DNA of 64,000 nucleotides from Flaccisagitta enflata (GCA_965153355.1 OZ231126.1:28458001-28522000), one strand, 5' to 3'; positions 40,020 to 52,164 are shown, numbered from the stretch's first letter. Translations and numbers: made by a program. The notes: generated from the sequence alone by a model not told the origin.

Positions 40020-40165
40020 TCATACCATATACAATAAAAAGAAAAAAAGAAGGAAGAAAAAACGAGGAACAATAGAATAAAAGAATAAAACGAAAAGAAA
40101 ACCAAAAAAGAAAAGAAAATGATAAAAGAAAAAAGAAAAGGATAAAAAGAAAACGATGGAAAGAA
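40020..40165 (+). repeat. AAGAAAAGG-type purine tract
   Basis: A-rich, loosely repetitive stretch. Confidence 0.6.
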
Positions 40166-40166
40166 C

Positions 40167-40290
40167 TAGGACGGATGCACGGCTACCCTAGTCGCGTGCG
40201 GGTGGGCAGGGGCAGTAAAAGAGAAGGTCACTGGGGCATTTGGGCATTAGCAGTGAGCTCAAAACGCTAAAAACGCCGAAAAAGTAAATA
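40167..40290 (-). mobile_element. family A element, truncated
   Basis: GGACGGATGCACGGCTACCC, TAGTCGCGTGCGGGTGGGCA, GGCATTTGGGCATTAGCAGT, AACGCTAAAAACGCC. It lacks the palindromic end. Confidence 0.65.
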
Positions 40291-40440
40291 GTCGCAAAAG
40301 CGTTAGATGGTCTGCGGCAGCGGCGTATTTGAAGGGGCTTCCGCAGCTGCCGCGCCAGCTGTACCATGTCGGACAATATCGATGTCGGACAGACAGACAA
40401 AGGAAAGAAGAAGAAGAAGAAGAAAGTAGGAGGAGGAGGA

Positions 40441-40445
<5 letters not shown>

Positions 40446-40504
<59 letters not shown>
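40446..40504 (+). repeat. GA microsatellite
   Basis: About 29 GA units after AAG/AGG repeats. Confidence 0.95.
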
Positions 40505-40507
<3 letters not shown>

Positions 40508-41010
40508 AGACAGAGCGGTATTTAAAAATCAAAACTTGTGTTGTTCGGTAGTATAAAATAATGGGCTCCATAGGTTATGTGATTATTCATGCTATGCCAT
40601 AGTCTGCGCTTTTCGCTCTGATGGAATCCCTCTGTATCATTTTACCATTGTTATTTTTTTTATTTGGATTTCCGCTGAAAATATTTCTGCTAAAATGTCC
40701 AACGGAAAACGATTTCAGCTTACCCCCAAATGACACTTTAAAAGTAAAATGCAGTCATTGCTCCAAGTGTGATGAGAATTCTATGAACTTATTTAGACAA
40801 ATGTTGTATTAAGTAGTTACACAATACACACTGCTGTAACAATGTAAAGTATCGTCATGTTCAGTTATATTTATATAGTGATAGATATTTATGTATAGTT
40901 TTGAATACAATACATAGTTATATATACTAATAATTTTAGTAATATAGGTCGGACAGGAGCTTTGTCGGACATAGATTGGAGGCGGCAGCTGCTAAAATCT
41001 TGGCTCAGAT
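40505..41010. other. no gene supported
   Basis: A 63-residue frame at 40621 begins with a hydrophobic stretch and has five Cys, but nothing else supports it. AT-rich otherwise. Confidence 0.3.
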
Positions 41011-41015
41011 ACGCC

Positions 41016-41703
41016 GCTGGTCAGCGGTACCCGATGCCCCTATGTGAGTGTGTGTGAGCGTGAGGTGGTTAGAGGGGCAGCGGCCCCAAAGGGGCTGATA
41101 ACCTATGCTGTTTCTATTTACATATGGTCAGCAGGCCCCAAAGGACCCAATGACCTATGCTCAAGACAGGGATTTGAGTTGGAGGTTTGGATTTGAGTCT
41201 TGATGCAGTTTTTTGGGCCTTGAGGCCTTGAGGTTAAGATTAGAGCCTTGAGGCTGGGATTCAGACCTGGAGGCTGGGATTTGAACCCGGGGGTTGGGAT
41301 TTAGACCCAGAGGATGGGATTTGGACCTGGTGGCTAGGACATGGGCCTAAAGGCTGAAAATTGGGCTGTGAGGCTGAAAATTGGGACTCGAGGCTAGATT
41401 TATGGCCTAAAGGTTGGATTATGAGGCTAGCAGCTTGGCATCAAGGCTAGATTTTGAGTCTCCGGGTTAGGATTTGGGCCTTGAGGCTGAGTTTTGGGCC
41501 TTGAAGCTGGGTTTTGAGCCTTGAGGCTGGGTTTTGGGCCTTGAGGCTAGGATTTGGGCCCTGAGGCTGGATTTGAGCTTCGCGGCTGAGTTAAGGGTTA
41601 CGTATGAGGGACGGAGGAGAAGAAGGAGGCGGAGAAGGAGAAATTTCCCCATATGTGAAAGCATAGGTCATCGGCCCCTTCGTGGCCGCTGCCTAAAAGG
41701 GGC
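41016..41703. mobile_element. family B composite around a 20-bp minisatellite
   Basis: Left box, inverted: GGTCAGCGGTACCCGATGCC, GGGGCAGCGGCCCCAAAGGG, GCTGATAACCTATGC (41020-41108), with a second partial box at 41128-41165. Right arm AAGGAGAAATTTCCCCATAT, GTGAAAGCATAGGTCATCGG, CCCCTTCGTGGCCGCTGCC (41634-41695). Core 41165-41590 is the CTTGAGGCTGGGATTTGGGC array. The gene-like frames here are repeat translations. Confidence 0.7.
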
Positions 41704-41770
41704 CCAACCAACTGACGAACCGATGCAAGGACAAAGCTAGGTGTAGAGTCGCTTAGCATGCGACTAAAAA
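41700..41770 (-). mobile_element. family A element, palindromic end only
   Basis: CTGACGAACCGATGCAAGGA, CAAAGCTAGGTGTAGAGTCG, CTTAGCATGCGACTAAAAA, joined straight to the family B box. Confidence 0.6.
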
Positions 41771-41867
41771 ACAAACCAGTGGCTGTCGCCAAAACATGTG
41801 AATTGCTAGTTCTATGTAACAAATTGTAAAAAAATAATAGTGATAACTAGTCATCCAAGGATCGCAC

Positions 41868-41985
41868 ATGGTCAGCGGTACCCGATGCCCTGCATGGATT
41901 GATTAGCTGCAGAAGTGGAGTGAGAGCAGGGCAGCGGCCCCAAAGGGCCGATGTCCTGTAGGACACAGGGGTGAATTTCCAGACG
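41868..41985 (-). mobile_element. family B box (single, inverted)
   Basis: CATGGTCAGCGGTACCCGAT, GCCCTGC, GAGCAGGGCAGCGGCCCCAA, AGGGCCGATGTCCTGTAGGA, CACAGGGGTGAATTTCCAGA. The matching box in the other orientation is at 49910-49972. Confidence 0.65.
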
Positions 41986-42049
41986 TCCTGAGAAGGCACA
42001 TTTGAGGCGTTTGGGGCTACTTTCCTTGTTAATCAATGAGAACATTGAA

Positions 42050-42290
42050 TTTTTTTCCATTTCATTGTCAATTTTCCATGTTATTCAATCTGAATTTTGC
42101 ATTTATTTCAAAATTTGGTCAATTTTCCATGTTATTCAATAGGGATTTCCCATATCTTTAACTTCTAGTAAATTTTCTATGTTATTTAATGGAAATTGCA
42201 TATTTTTTTTCATTTCTTTATCAATTTTTTATGTTATTGAATGGGAATTTTGCATTTCTTCAATTTTCCATATTGTTCAATGGGAACATG
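42050..42290 (+). repeat. tandem repeat, about 58-bp unit
   Basis: Four copies containing TCAATTTTCCATGTTATTCA, AT and GGGAATTTTGCAT. Confidence 0.75.
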
Positions 42291-42579
42291 AGGCTCAGAA
42301 GCTTTGGCAGGGGGGGGGACGGACGGACGTACGGACGCACAGTAGGTCCAAAAAATAAAAAGCGCACTAAAATCTTAATTTTCTCACAGGGACCTATTTC
42401 AGACACGGGAAATCCAATGGTGGCGTTTAAATTTTTCTGTCACTTAAGGAAATTGCCTTAAGGGCATCTTGAAAATAGGTAAAAAAATTTTTTTTGAATA
42501 AAATATATTTGTTAAGCCGAAGGGTTGCAATAAGTGATAGCAGGTGTCATTTGACTTCAGGTAAGGGTTTCAAGGACTA

Positions 42580-43290
42580 AAAAGCGTGTTAAAGCCCTTT
42601 TTTTAGCAGTTTTTAGGGTAAAATGCCCATATTTTCAACGACAACGCCCTATTGTTAGGCCAGAATTGAGTGTAACTACTCAGAATGCACCCCCCTGTAA
42701 ATTTTCAGATTGGCCCTACTCTTTTTCAAGCCTTAATGGTGTTTTAAAGCCATTTTTATGCAGTTTTTAGGGTCAAATGCCCATTTTTTTTATGGCAACA
42801 CCCTATTGCAAGGCCAGAATCTTATGTATCTATTCAGAATGCACCTCCTTGTAAATTTTCAGGTTGGCTCTACTCTTTTTCAAGCCTTAATCGTGTTTTA
42901 AAGCCATTTTTTAGCAGTTTTTAGAGTCAAATGACCATTTTTTCAATGGCAAGGGCCTATTGTGAGGCCAGAATTGTATGTATCTAGTCAGAATGCACCT
43001 CCCTGTGAATTTTCAGATTGGCCTGACTCTTTTTCAAGCCTTAATGGGGCTTTAAAGCCTTTTTTTTTAGCAGTTTTTAGGGTCAAATGCTCATTTCTTC
43101 AACGGTAACACCCTACAGTGTGGCCCGAAATTAGCGTATCAATCAAAAATGTACTTCCCTTTGAATTTTCAGATTGACCGTTCTCCTTTTCAAGCCTCAA
43201 TGGGGTTTTAAAGCCTTTTTTTAGCAGTTTTTAGGGTCAAATGCTCATTTTCGACGGCAACACCCAAAATTCATCATGATATAAATTTTC
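42580..43290 (+). repeat. satellite-like tandem repeat, about 157-bp unit, 4.5 copies
   Basis: Unit: TTTTAAAGCCTTTTTTTAGC, AGTTTTTAGGGTCAAATGCC, CAACACCCTATTGTGAGGCC, TCAGAATGCACCTCCCTGTG, ATTTTCAGATTGGCCCTACT. Starts near 42588, 42731, 42893, 43049 and 43205. The length is nucleosome-like, but so few copies say nothing about centromeres. Confidence 0.9.
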
Positions 43291-43735
43291 AGATTGTTCT
43301 AATAATCTCGCTTTAATTAAGGAAGCTGTATAGCATATGATGCTCGGTTTTACCTATTGAGAAAATAGTTGGTTACATGCGCATGAACTCACACACACGC
43401 AAAACTACGTGTACACACACATACACAAACGCATAGACATAGAAATTAGTAAAGAGAACAAACAAACGAACACACGCACGCAGTCAGGCAGATATACAGA
43501 CACGGAATATTTAGCTTAGTGACTCTATAAGAGGCTGTGTACGTAGGTAGGATTTCTATGCATTCGGTTTTTGTTTATTACGACAAAGTAAAAATATGAA
43601 AATCCTTTAGTGAATTGTCGTTGTTGTTATTGTTGTTGATGCTTTCATTATTGTAGCTGTTGTTGTAGTTCTCATTGCCCTTGTTGCTTTTGTTGTTGCT
43701 GCCTTTTTTTTGTTGTTGTAGTCATTGTAGTCGTT

Positions 43736-43739
43736 GTGG

Positions 43740-43791
<52 letters not shown>

Positions 43792-43853
43792 AGTTGTTGT
43801 AGTTGTTGTAGTTGTTGTAGTTGTTGTTGTAGTTGTTGTTGTAGTTGTTGTAG

Positions 43854-43903
<50 letters not shown>

Positions 43904-43965
43904 GGTGGTGGTGGTGTTGTTGGTGGTGGTGTTGTTGGTGGTGTTGATGATGATGTGATTGTTGT
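43736..43965 (+). repeat. GTT microsatellite
   Basis: GTT units with GTA and GGT variants. Confidence 0.95.
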
Positions 43966-44369
43966 TGTGTTTTCTTCCCTGCATCAACAGCGATCAAAAT
44001 CTCTTTGGCAAGCACAGTTGAAACGTTGCATGATGAACACTGCCATAGTTCCACTACATGTAGTGCACAAATCAGCACTAAAACGATTTTCTGAATGGCG
44101 TAACTATGGTAACGTGACAACAAACATAAGCATCGAATGACTTGAGTCAAGAAAAGAAGTATAGGTCTCCATTCATTATCCCGCCAAAAGTCAGATAGGA
44201 TTTTTTTATTTTTTATTTTTTTCAAAATGCGTGTAATCGCGAGTGGAAATGATTGTACTAGGCAACCCCCACTGATGTCCTGAGTTGTATAATCAATCGA
44301 CATTTTTTATCAAATTTTATCATTTCCGTTGAGAGCGCTAAAAACATTAAAAAGCGAAATCTGGTACTT

Positions 44370-44700
44370 TTTTGTGGGACTGGGTAGTAGGATGGGCTCA
44401 ATATGGGCATCAGAAAATCAAATTATTTCCAAGCACTTTTCATATTCCAATTGCAAAATTAGAGCCCAATCTACTCGCAAAATCGATTTGAACTTGATCT
44501 AGGCACTCCGTCATTGAAAAATGCAATTTTGAAGAGAAAGAAAAAAATATCTTAATTTGATGAAATATTCTAATCTTCATAAAATCATAACTCCTCGTCT
44601 ACTTGGCCGAAAACTTTGGGATTGGGCTCATTCAACAACTATTTTTCAGTTCTAGCTATGCAAAAAATTTCAGCTCAATAAGTCAAGCTGTTTATGAGAA
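44370..44700 (-). repeat. dispersed repeat, arm facing 48310-48640
   Basis: Inverted relative to 48310-48640: GGCACTCCGTCATTGAAA here corresponds to TTTCAATGACGGAGTGCC there, and AAAGTTTTCGGCC-like and TCATAACTCCTCGTCTAC blocks follow in matching order. A third copy is at about 55830-55980. Confidence 0.7.
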
Positions 44701-45201
44701 GATTGAAATTCTGTTTCAAAAAAGGACATATGATTTTTCATTTTTTTTCTGACTCGGTCTTTAAGTTTAACAACTCTTTCAATGCGCGTGTACACGGGAT
44801 ATGACTCTTCTGGCCAAGATAGATCTGATATATGATGCATCAGGGTCCAAAAGCCGCGTGGCGAGCCGTAGTGACCAGTAAAGGACCGCATCATATTAGC
44901 AAGCAAGTCAAAATTGTCACTTTGTAAACTAATTGAAATTCGCTTCTCTTCCAAGTGGAAATTTTTTTTTGGGATTTGTCTCATTTGAGAGTATTTTTCA
45001 TTTGGCCTATTTGTACAATATTTCAGCTCATTTGGTATGTAATTCACGTGCTTCAGACCAACCAACTGGAAAACAGATGCTCAAAAAGATACGTATTCAA
45101 CTGAGAATAGTCTCGAACTTCAAATTTTTTTTTTTTTTTTTCGTTTAGTGGTATTACATAAACATGAATCATTTCAATTCATCTAAATCTGAAACTTTTA
45201 G

Positions 45202-45436
45202 AACAAGGCCCGATACACGGCCAATAAGCAGTCGCTGGCGGGTAGGCTGGGGCAGTATATAGATGGGCAGTGGCAGCGGTACGGGTTGACAGGGGCTGTG
45301 TTTTGGTTGGGTAGGGGCTAATTATGCTCTGAAATCACTAATTCGGCCAATTTTGCGTCATCCAAAATTTTTCGTTACGGACAGACCATCAGACCTTCAG
45401 ACCCTCTTGACGAGTTGCTTATCCAGCAACTAAAAA
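45202..45436 (-). mobile_element. family A element, full length, diverged
   Basis: AACAAGGCCCGATACACGGC, AGTCGCTGGCGGGTAGGCTG, ACGGACAGACCATCAGACCT, and the end GACGAGTTGCTTATCCAGCA-ACTAAAAA. The palindrome has become GTTGCTTATCCAGCAAC. Confidence 0.65.
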
Positions 45437-45493
45437 CAGCCTTTTCATTTTCGTGATGCTTATCTTCACTATCCATTCTTCTAATACCGTTAC

Positions 45494-45558
45494 TACTGTT
45501 ACTACTGCTGCCGCTGCCGCCGCCGCTGCCGCCGCCGCCGCAGCCGCCGCCGCTGCCG

Positions 45559-45594
<36 letters not shown>

Positions 45595-45657
45595 TTGCCA
45601 TTGCTGATGTCGTTGTTGGTGTTGTTGTGGATGTCATTGATGTTGATGTTGTTGTCT

Positions 45658-45719
<62 letters not shown>

Positions 45720-45720
45720 A
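45494..45720 (+). repeat. GCC/GCT and GTT microsatellite
   Basis: GCCGCC block (45508-45555) then GTT (45556-45590 and 45655-45720). Confidence 0.95.
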
Positions 45721-45949
45721 CAGATGCTGCTGTCTATGTTGCTGCACAGGTAATTGTTGATGTGTCGAAGAGGATCACTAATTGGATCCACTGGGTTTGT
45801 TTTCTTTGTTTTGGTCTTATTTGTCCTGAATCTGCCGCTGCACTGTGTTCTCCTCATAGTCGATATTCGCGCTACCGCTATTGCTCTTTCGTCCTTTTTT
45901 TCACTTACACTCACACAGTGTGAACACATTCAGAAATTTTAACTGTCCG

Positions 45950-46060
45950 AGGGAGTGAGCGAAGTGAGTAAGCGAATAGAGTGAACGAGCCCGTGAAGCA
46001 AAGCGCTGCAGAGCAAGTGAGCAGAATGAGTGGTGCAAGTGTACAAACATAGCGAGCGAC
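45950..46060 (+). repeat. GAGTGAGC-rich dispersed repeat
   Basis: CGAGGGAGTGAGCGAAGTGA, GTAAGCGA, AGCAAAGCGCTGCAGA, GTGAGCAGAATGAGTG. An inverted copy is at 54795-54900. Confidence 0.65.
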
Positions 46061-46304
46061 CACGCGGCCCCTTTAAAATGCGATTGTCAAAAATTGTATT
46101 AAATCATTTTATCCTTCAAAACCGAATCTGGAATGGCCGGAAATTGCAGACTCTAGACAATCGACTTTCTTGAACTGCGAACTGGCGACGAAAGGATCTG
46201 TAACTTCTTCCCTAAAACCGATGCAAATAAACCTGGTCTTGTTGTGACGCCAACGTAAGCAACGACCATAGATGCAAAATGCAGACAACTCGGTGGTGGG
46301 TAGA

Positions 46305-46503
46305 GTTTGGAGTTTCAAACAAAATCATCTAGTGGCATATAACGGAAGTATAAGTGAGATTGTATGCATAGTAGGTTGCGTATAAGTGGAGTTTTTAGCC
46401 TAAAAAACGCTTTTTAACGTTTTTTAAGTAGTATTACAATTTCTACTATTTTCTAAAGACGAAATGAGTTTCCCAGTGCCTGTGATGCATCGTTGACTCT
46501 TTT
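46305..46503 (+). repeat. 199-bp dispersed repeat, copy 1
   Basis: Near-identical, same orientation, to 63799-63998: GTTTGGAGTTTCAAACAAAA, TCATCTAGTGGCATATAACG, AAAAAACGCTTTTTAACGTT, CAGTGCCTGTGATGCATCGT. Confidence 0.9.
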
Positions 46504-46697
46504 GGAAAATACTTGAGCAAAGCATGGTGGTGTTTTTTCATTCAAATGAGGGACAGAAACAGAGAGACAGACAGACCCAGACCAAGATCGAGACTTGAGC
46601 AGAATAAAGGACAATTCATGAAAATACGATGGGCCATTTGATTTTTTCTTGCCACTCAGTCTCATCTATGGGTCCTTTGATATTCTTTCTTTGTTGT

Positions 46698-46700
<3 letters not shown>

Positions 46701-46771
<71 letters not shown>

Positions 46772-46876
46772 ATCGATTTGGTTGTCACTACGTACATCTA
46801 ACCAGAGGATCGATTTAACCAAAACATATGGTCCACAAAAATTGAAAATGGCATTACGGCAGGTGCAAAGAGAGAG

Positions 46877-46938
<62 letters not shown>
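46701..46938 (+). repeat. two GA microsatellites
   Basis: 46701-46768 and 46868-46938, separated by about 100 bp of unique sequence. Confidence 0.95.
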
Positions 46939-46939
<1 letters not shown>

Positions 46940-47039
46940 CACGAACAGGTATAGACAAGAAGAACTTGATTCTGGACTCATTTCAGTGTTTCTTTTGGGA
47001 TTTAAAAAAAAAAAAATTCTTTTGGGATGATACAATCTT

Positions 47040-47560
47040 GATATAAGCATGAGGGAGAATCATCGATCATTTATTTTGCTTTATTTTCTGTTTTATCAAA
47101 ACAAATCAAATGATGAAATATATATAACAATGAAATATAAAAAATGAAATAATTGCAAATAATTTTATTGACAAAATATGAGTAAAACATAATAAATATG
47201 AATAAAAAAAATTAAAATAGTGATAACAGAATTATTAAAAGTATAGTAACTTGAAAAGAAAAATATAATAAAGAGTCATGAATAAAATATAAAAATGAAA
47301 AAATGAGAAATGATAAATAAAAAAAAATGAAAAGTGAAAAATGAAAATTAAAAAAAAAAAGTGAAAAAAAGCAAAGTAAAAAGTGAAAAGTGAAATGAAG
47401 AAATAAAAAATAAAAACAATTTTTTGATACTAGTAAAAAAGTTCTGAAAATTTTTATTAAATTTTAAAAATGATCACAGAAAATCCACCATGAATTCTCT
47501 AAATCTTACTACTCCTTCATTGCCAAGTGAAAAACCTGAAAAACCTGAAAAACTCATACC
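47040..47560. other. extremely A-rich region
   Basis: AAATGAAAAATGAGAAATGA-like sequence, almost no C or G on the plus strand, no gene. Confidence 0.6.
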
Positions 47561-47744
47561 GGAAACTCATTTTGGCGCCAAATACGTTTTTGCGTCTTAA
47601 CTGCCACTTCCGGTAGAGGTGGCGTATAAAAAAGCGTATAGGTAAACTCTAGTGGTGGGCCTTTTTTCAATGTAGGCAAACACGCCATTGTAAAGCCCGG
47701 TATTGGTGGGGCTGCTATCACCCCCAACGTGGTAGCAGAAATGA

Positions 47745-47746
<2 letters not shown>

Positions 47747-47834
<88 letters not shown>
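47747..47834 (+). repeat. CA microsatellite
   Basis: About 43 CA units. Confidence 0.95.
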
Positions 47835-47838
<4 letters not shown>

Positions 47839-48309
47839 TCAATTAATCATGTAATCTACAAAGCAAAGCATTCGGGATCGAGGTAACTGTGATCAAGATA
47901 CTTTTCATCCTATTTATCCTTTGACTGAAAATATCTTGATTTGGCGCATTTTTTATAGTTGTACGTCCAACAAATCTGGGTCTGGATATGTGACCGATCG
48001 GGATACATATCACAAGACAAGTGCAGTGAAACAGAAAGCCATGTGTACAGGGGCACTGATGCAAAAATCAACTGAAAACGCAGAATAAACTCTCCCAATT
48101 GATATGTCAGCCAGTTGATTGATAAACAGACAAACTGACCACCCATTGGTGAGACAAACCAACCATCCGTTGGTTATAGTGTCTAACCCAGGCACTGTTT
48201 ATGCTAATCGAAAGAGTTCTTGTGATATATGCTGTAATCATATGATATGTGCAACAATATGTAGCACTATAAAATTTTGTATTTTTTGCTATCATCATTT
48301 TTAAAATCC

Positions 48310-48640
48310 ATTTTCGCAAAAATCGCTTGGCCTATTGAGCTGGAAATTCTTACTAATAAAACTCTAAAAAGATGCTGTCAAATGAGACCAATCCCAACGT
48401 TTTTGACCAATTAGAAGAGGAATTATGATTTTCTAAAGATATTAATATTTCACTCAAAAGGACATTGTTTTCTTTTCTCCTCAAAATCACATCTTTCAAT
48501 GACGGAGTGCCAAGATCAAGTCCAAATTAATTTTGCAAGTAGACTAAGCTCTAATTATACAATTGGAACATGAAAAGTGCTTGGAAATAATGTTTCATTT
48601 GAATGCCCATATTGAGCCCTCTCTACTGGGTAGCTACTCA
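48310..48640 (+). repeat. dispersed repeat, arm facing 44370-44700
   Basis: See 44370-44700. Contains TTATGATTTTCTAAAGATAT, also found at about 55930. Confidence 0.7.
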
Positions 48641-48763
48641 AGCTTGGGGCCTTCTCAGATGATAAACCAAGTCATTACCTTTCGTTTGGTACCATGCATG
48701 AAACTTTTCTTGGAACTGTGTTGCAACTGTCATGAAAACAAAATCCTTCATTGGGTGAATAAC

Positions 48764-49731
48764 CTTGGCATCATAAAAAATGGCGGATTTTTAAAACCTA
48801 TTTTAACCAACTTAATTTGAAAGAAACTAAGGAAAATCGGTGATGGTTGGAAAGATCTTCAAAAGATCTTTCATTTGGGTTGTGTCCCGACATTGTCGCT
48901 CAAACGGTTTAGAAGCTACAGTAATTTGAAAATCACTATACTTTTTCCACCCTTACGGTGTATCATAAAAAGCAGTTTGCTAATAATTTCATTGCTACTA
49001 AAATGATAGAAGACTTTGTCCGATTGCCTTGAAATTTTAGAGGATGTCTAACTTGTGTGTCTTTTGGTACCGGTTCAAATTTTGTGAAGATCGGAAATTG
49101 TTTTTTATGGTTTTTGCATGATCCTTTATTATGTCTGTCAAAATTCCTGAAAAATGATGCAATTTTTTTAAAAAACTTACATTTATTTCTGAATGGTTTG
49201 AGCTGATACTCAGATTACTTCTTTGAAAGAGGGCCGAAAATATAGATCATTGAAAGGGCTCAAAGAGAGTCTTAGATTTTTCTTTTTTCAACCATATCTT
49301 CAAAAACAAAACACTTTATGAATCCTTTTCACTAATTCCTTCAAACCACAGTTTTGCAAACCAACATTAGATTCTTTTGCATGGTGAAAATGATAGTAAA
49401 AGTTGTCCGATTTAGATGAAATTTTAGGGGCTGTTAGAGGAAAGTATGTTGTACCTCCATGTCAATTTTTGTCTCAATCGTATAAAATTTAGTATGGTTT
49501 TTAAGAGATTATTTTCATGTTATGATCGCTTACACACCGTAAGGGCAAAAAAAGTGTAGTGTTTTTCAAATTACTGTAGCTTCTAAACCATTTGAGCTAC
49601 AATGTCGCGACACGACTCAAATGAAAGATCTTTCGAAGATCTTTCTAACCATCACCGATTTTCCTTAGTTTCTTTCAAAGTAAGTTGGTCAAAAAAGGTT
49701 TTAAAAATCCGCCATTTTTTATGATGCCAAG
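48764..49731. mobile_element. 968-bp foldback element with about 200-bp arms
   Basis: Left arm CTTGGCATCATAAAAAATGG, CGGATTTTTAAAACC, AAGGAAAATCGGTGATGGTT, AAAGATCTTTCATTTGGGTT, CACCCTTACGGTGT (to about 48965). The right arm is its complement, 49525-49731. The middle is AT-rich without a frame. Related sequence at 9387-9988, 17228-17650 and about 33.7 kb shares the AAAGATCTTTCATTTG / TTTAGAAGCTACA motif. Confidence 0.8.
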
Positions 49732-49904
49732 TTTAAAGCGAATACTTAGAATCATTTTCTGATTGAACGGGGACGAGTTCAAGTATGAAATTGGTACAGA
49801 ATGGCATATCATGGCGGATTTAGTCATATCATGCCATAAAATAAATTCCAAAAATTCCCCACCACAGAATTCAGAAATATTAGAAAGGAACGACTGTGGG
49901 ACGG

Positions 49905-49975
49905 ATGGACGGACGTCTGGAAATTCACCCCTGTGTCCTACAGGACATCGGCCCTTTGGGGCCGCTGCCTAAAAA
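49905..49975 (+). mobile_element. family B box (single)
   Basis: GGACGGACGTCTGGAAATTC, ACCCCTGTGTCCTACAGGAC, ATCGGCCCTTTGGGGCCGCT. It starts the repeat region at 49975-50560. Confidence 0.65.
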
Positions 49976-50560
49976 GGGATTGAAAGATGGCAAAAATAAA
50001 GAACTTACTATAAAAGATAGTGATTAGGTAGGATTGAAAGATGGCAATGATAAAAACCTACTATAAAAAGCAGCAATGGAAAGAAAGTGAAAGACAGCAA
50101 AGAAATACATTATGATAAAAATCCATTGATGAAGCAGTGAAAGACGGCAAAGATGAAGAACCTATTATGAAAGACATCATGGTAAAAATCCAGTGATGAA
50201 AAAAGGGTGCAAAATGTATTATGATGAAAAGGGAATGAAAGATAGAAGAGATGAAAAACCTATCATAAAAAACAGTGATAAAGCAGGAGTGAAAGACGGC
50301 AATAATAATAACCCATTATGAAAAGTGGACGGATGTTGAAGAAAAAAAATAATTGAAAGAAAGATAGTGAAAGACAGAAAAGATGAAAAACTTATTATGA
50401 AATATAGTGATAAGCTAGGAGTGAAAGACGGCAAAGATAAAAAAACTATTTTGAAAAGCAAATTTTTGGCTAAAAAAAACAGTGATAGAACAAAAGGCAA
50501 AATTCTTTTTAAACATCACTTTCTATGGAGGAGGCTGATGGGAATGATTGTTGTTGTCAA
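49975..50560 (+). repeat. diverged tandem repeat, about 57-bp unit
   Basis: Units contain GTGAAAGACGGCAAAGATGA, AAAACCTATTATGAAAGA and CAGTGATAA. A two-copy island of the same unit occurs at 56140-56240. Confidence 0.75.
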
Positions 50561-50837
50561 CCACTGAGAAGTAAATATGGAACCATCTTCTACAAGATAT
50601 ATCTCGGCTTTTATATAAGCTAGAAACTTTTTTAAAAAGAGCAAATTTATCTACATCGAAAAATCTACAAAGTGAGCGCAATCCGGTTTTTGTAACTTTA
50701 ATCATTCAGAAATGACAAGCAAAAAAGCGTAAACAGTCATTTTGAAGATTTGAAAAAGAAACTAACGAAGGAAAAAAAGATTTGGGGTACCTTCTGTTCA
50801 AGACAGCTCGTCTTTTACAACAGTAAGAGAGCTTTTA

Positions 50838-50900
50838 GTGACGGACTGGCAATCCTGTTTGTCCATCATTCCGTCGGTCGGTCGGTCTGTCAGTCACACT
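50838..50900 (+). mobile_element. family A element, left-end remnant
   Basis: TTTTAGTGACGGACTGGCAA, CCGTCGGTCGGTCGGTCTGT, CAGTCACACTC, then the element is lost near the GT repeat. Confidence 0.4.
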
Positions 50901-50936
50901 CAAATTAGAGAAGGTGAAAACGCGCATTTAAGGTGC

Positions 50937-50937
<1 letters not shown>

Positions 50938-50975
<38 letters not shown>

Positions 50976-50978
50976 GTG

Positions 50979-51023
<45 letters not shown>

Positions 51024-51042
51024 GTGTGTGTGTGCACGTGTG
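50938..51042 (+). repeat. GT microsatellite
   Basis: GT with GCGT interruptions, followed by a poly-G run. Confidence 0.95.
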
Positions 51043-51139
51043 GGGGGGGGGTGCGCCCCCAGCCACCTGTCCAAGTAATTACTAAATGGCCAAGACTAAC
51101 AAATAGAAAGACCGACCAATACACGACACATTGTAAAGT

Positions 51140-52160
51140 TGGTTTTAGTTTTCTTAGACTTTTGATAAAATTTGAATGGAGGCGAGTATCAACACAATTT
51201 TTTTTTCAACAAAAGCTTTTATAATGTAAATGCTGTGATTACCTTCCTATCTCATTGGAATAAGCGGAAGTGTGACTATTTTGATCAAGAAATAGATTAA
51301 AAAAACATTGCTTAAAGCAGATAGATCTGTTCATCTGTTTTTCTTCTTTCCTGCCTTCTCATTGGCAAAGAGATATGAAAATATGAAAATGCTTATCTGA
51401 TTGGTTGAAGCGAACTGCTTAGAAAGGAAGAATGGCAAATTCAACCAATCAGAAAACAGAACAATTTTCAAAGCACCAATGACAAAGCAGAAAGAAAAGA
51501 GAGAGCAGCACTACAAAATTGATAGCTTAACTTTTACATACTACTACAGTTTTGCGGAAACAAAACATGCTATGATTTATACACGAGCTGAAAGGCCATG
51601 GTCAGAACCTTATTTTGAGAGATTTTCAGCTTTGCCAAACAAAGCGTTTCCTCTGTGGAAACTATTCTTTAAAAAGTGGAGATTCGAATTTCCTGCAAAA
51701 AAGAGAGAGACGTATTTCAAATAGGCTAAAAACATACTAAATGATAACTTTTTTGAACTCTGATTGCAGCAACGTGATCATCTGTGTTTTGGCTTTCTAA
51801 AATGGTAAAGAACGCCATGTTATGCTTAAACAATCGGCGTTTTGAGCAGGTTCAACTGCCTACCTTCATTTTTCACATATTTGGCTTTTTTTTTTTTTGT
51901 AGTAATGTGCGAAGAATAAGGTAAAAAAAAGTGCTGTCTGATGCGGTCAAGGGCAACCCATTGCATATCAACTTCTGTAGTAACGCCAACGTTATGATAG
52001 AATGTTTTGCCAATGTTTTGATAGAAAATGACTATAGTTTGAAAATGATCAATCATTCTCCGACATGCTTAACATGAGATTCAATAACATCGACGTAACA
52101 TAAATGCTGAAACCATTTTCTTGGTTTTGGTCTCAGTCTCTCATAGGGGGATAACTACAG
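51140..52160. other. no gene supported
   Basis: A 107-residue frame at 51401-51724 has no recognisable domain, and its codons look like the A-rich background. Confidence 0.35.
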
Positions 52161-52164
52161 ATAT

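Noticed and set aside
40621-40812. 63-residue frame with a signal-like start and several Cys
   Set aside because: Only a hydrophobic start supports it; no neighbouring exon, AATAAA or similarity to judge by.
42580-43290. Centromeric satellite
   Set aside because: Only 4.5 diverged copies of about 157 bp; far too few for such a claim.
43722-44303. 193-residue poly-Gln frame (and the other homopolymeric frames)
   Set aside because: Driven by the GTT/CAA microsatellite; the non-repeat part has no recognisable domain.
44670-45065. 131-residue minus-strand frame as a gene
   Set aside because: Partly overlaps a dispersed repeat (44370-44700), no recognised motif, AT-driven composition.
51401-51724. 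107-residue plus-strand frame as a gene
   Set aside because: No domain, signal or splice context; Lys/Phe-rich as expected from AT-rich DNA.
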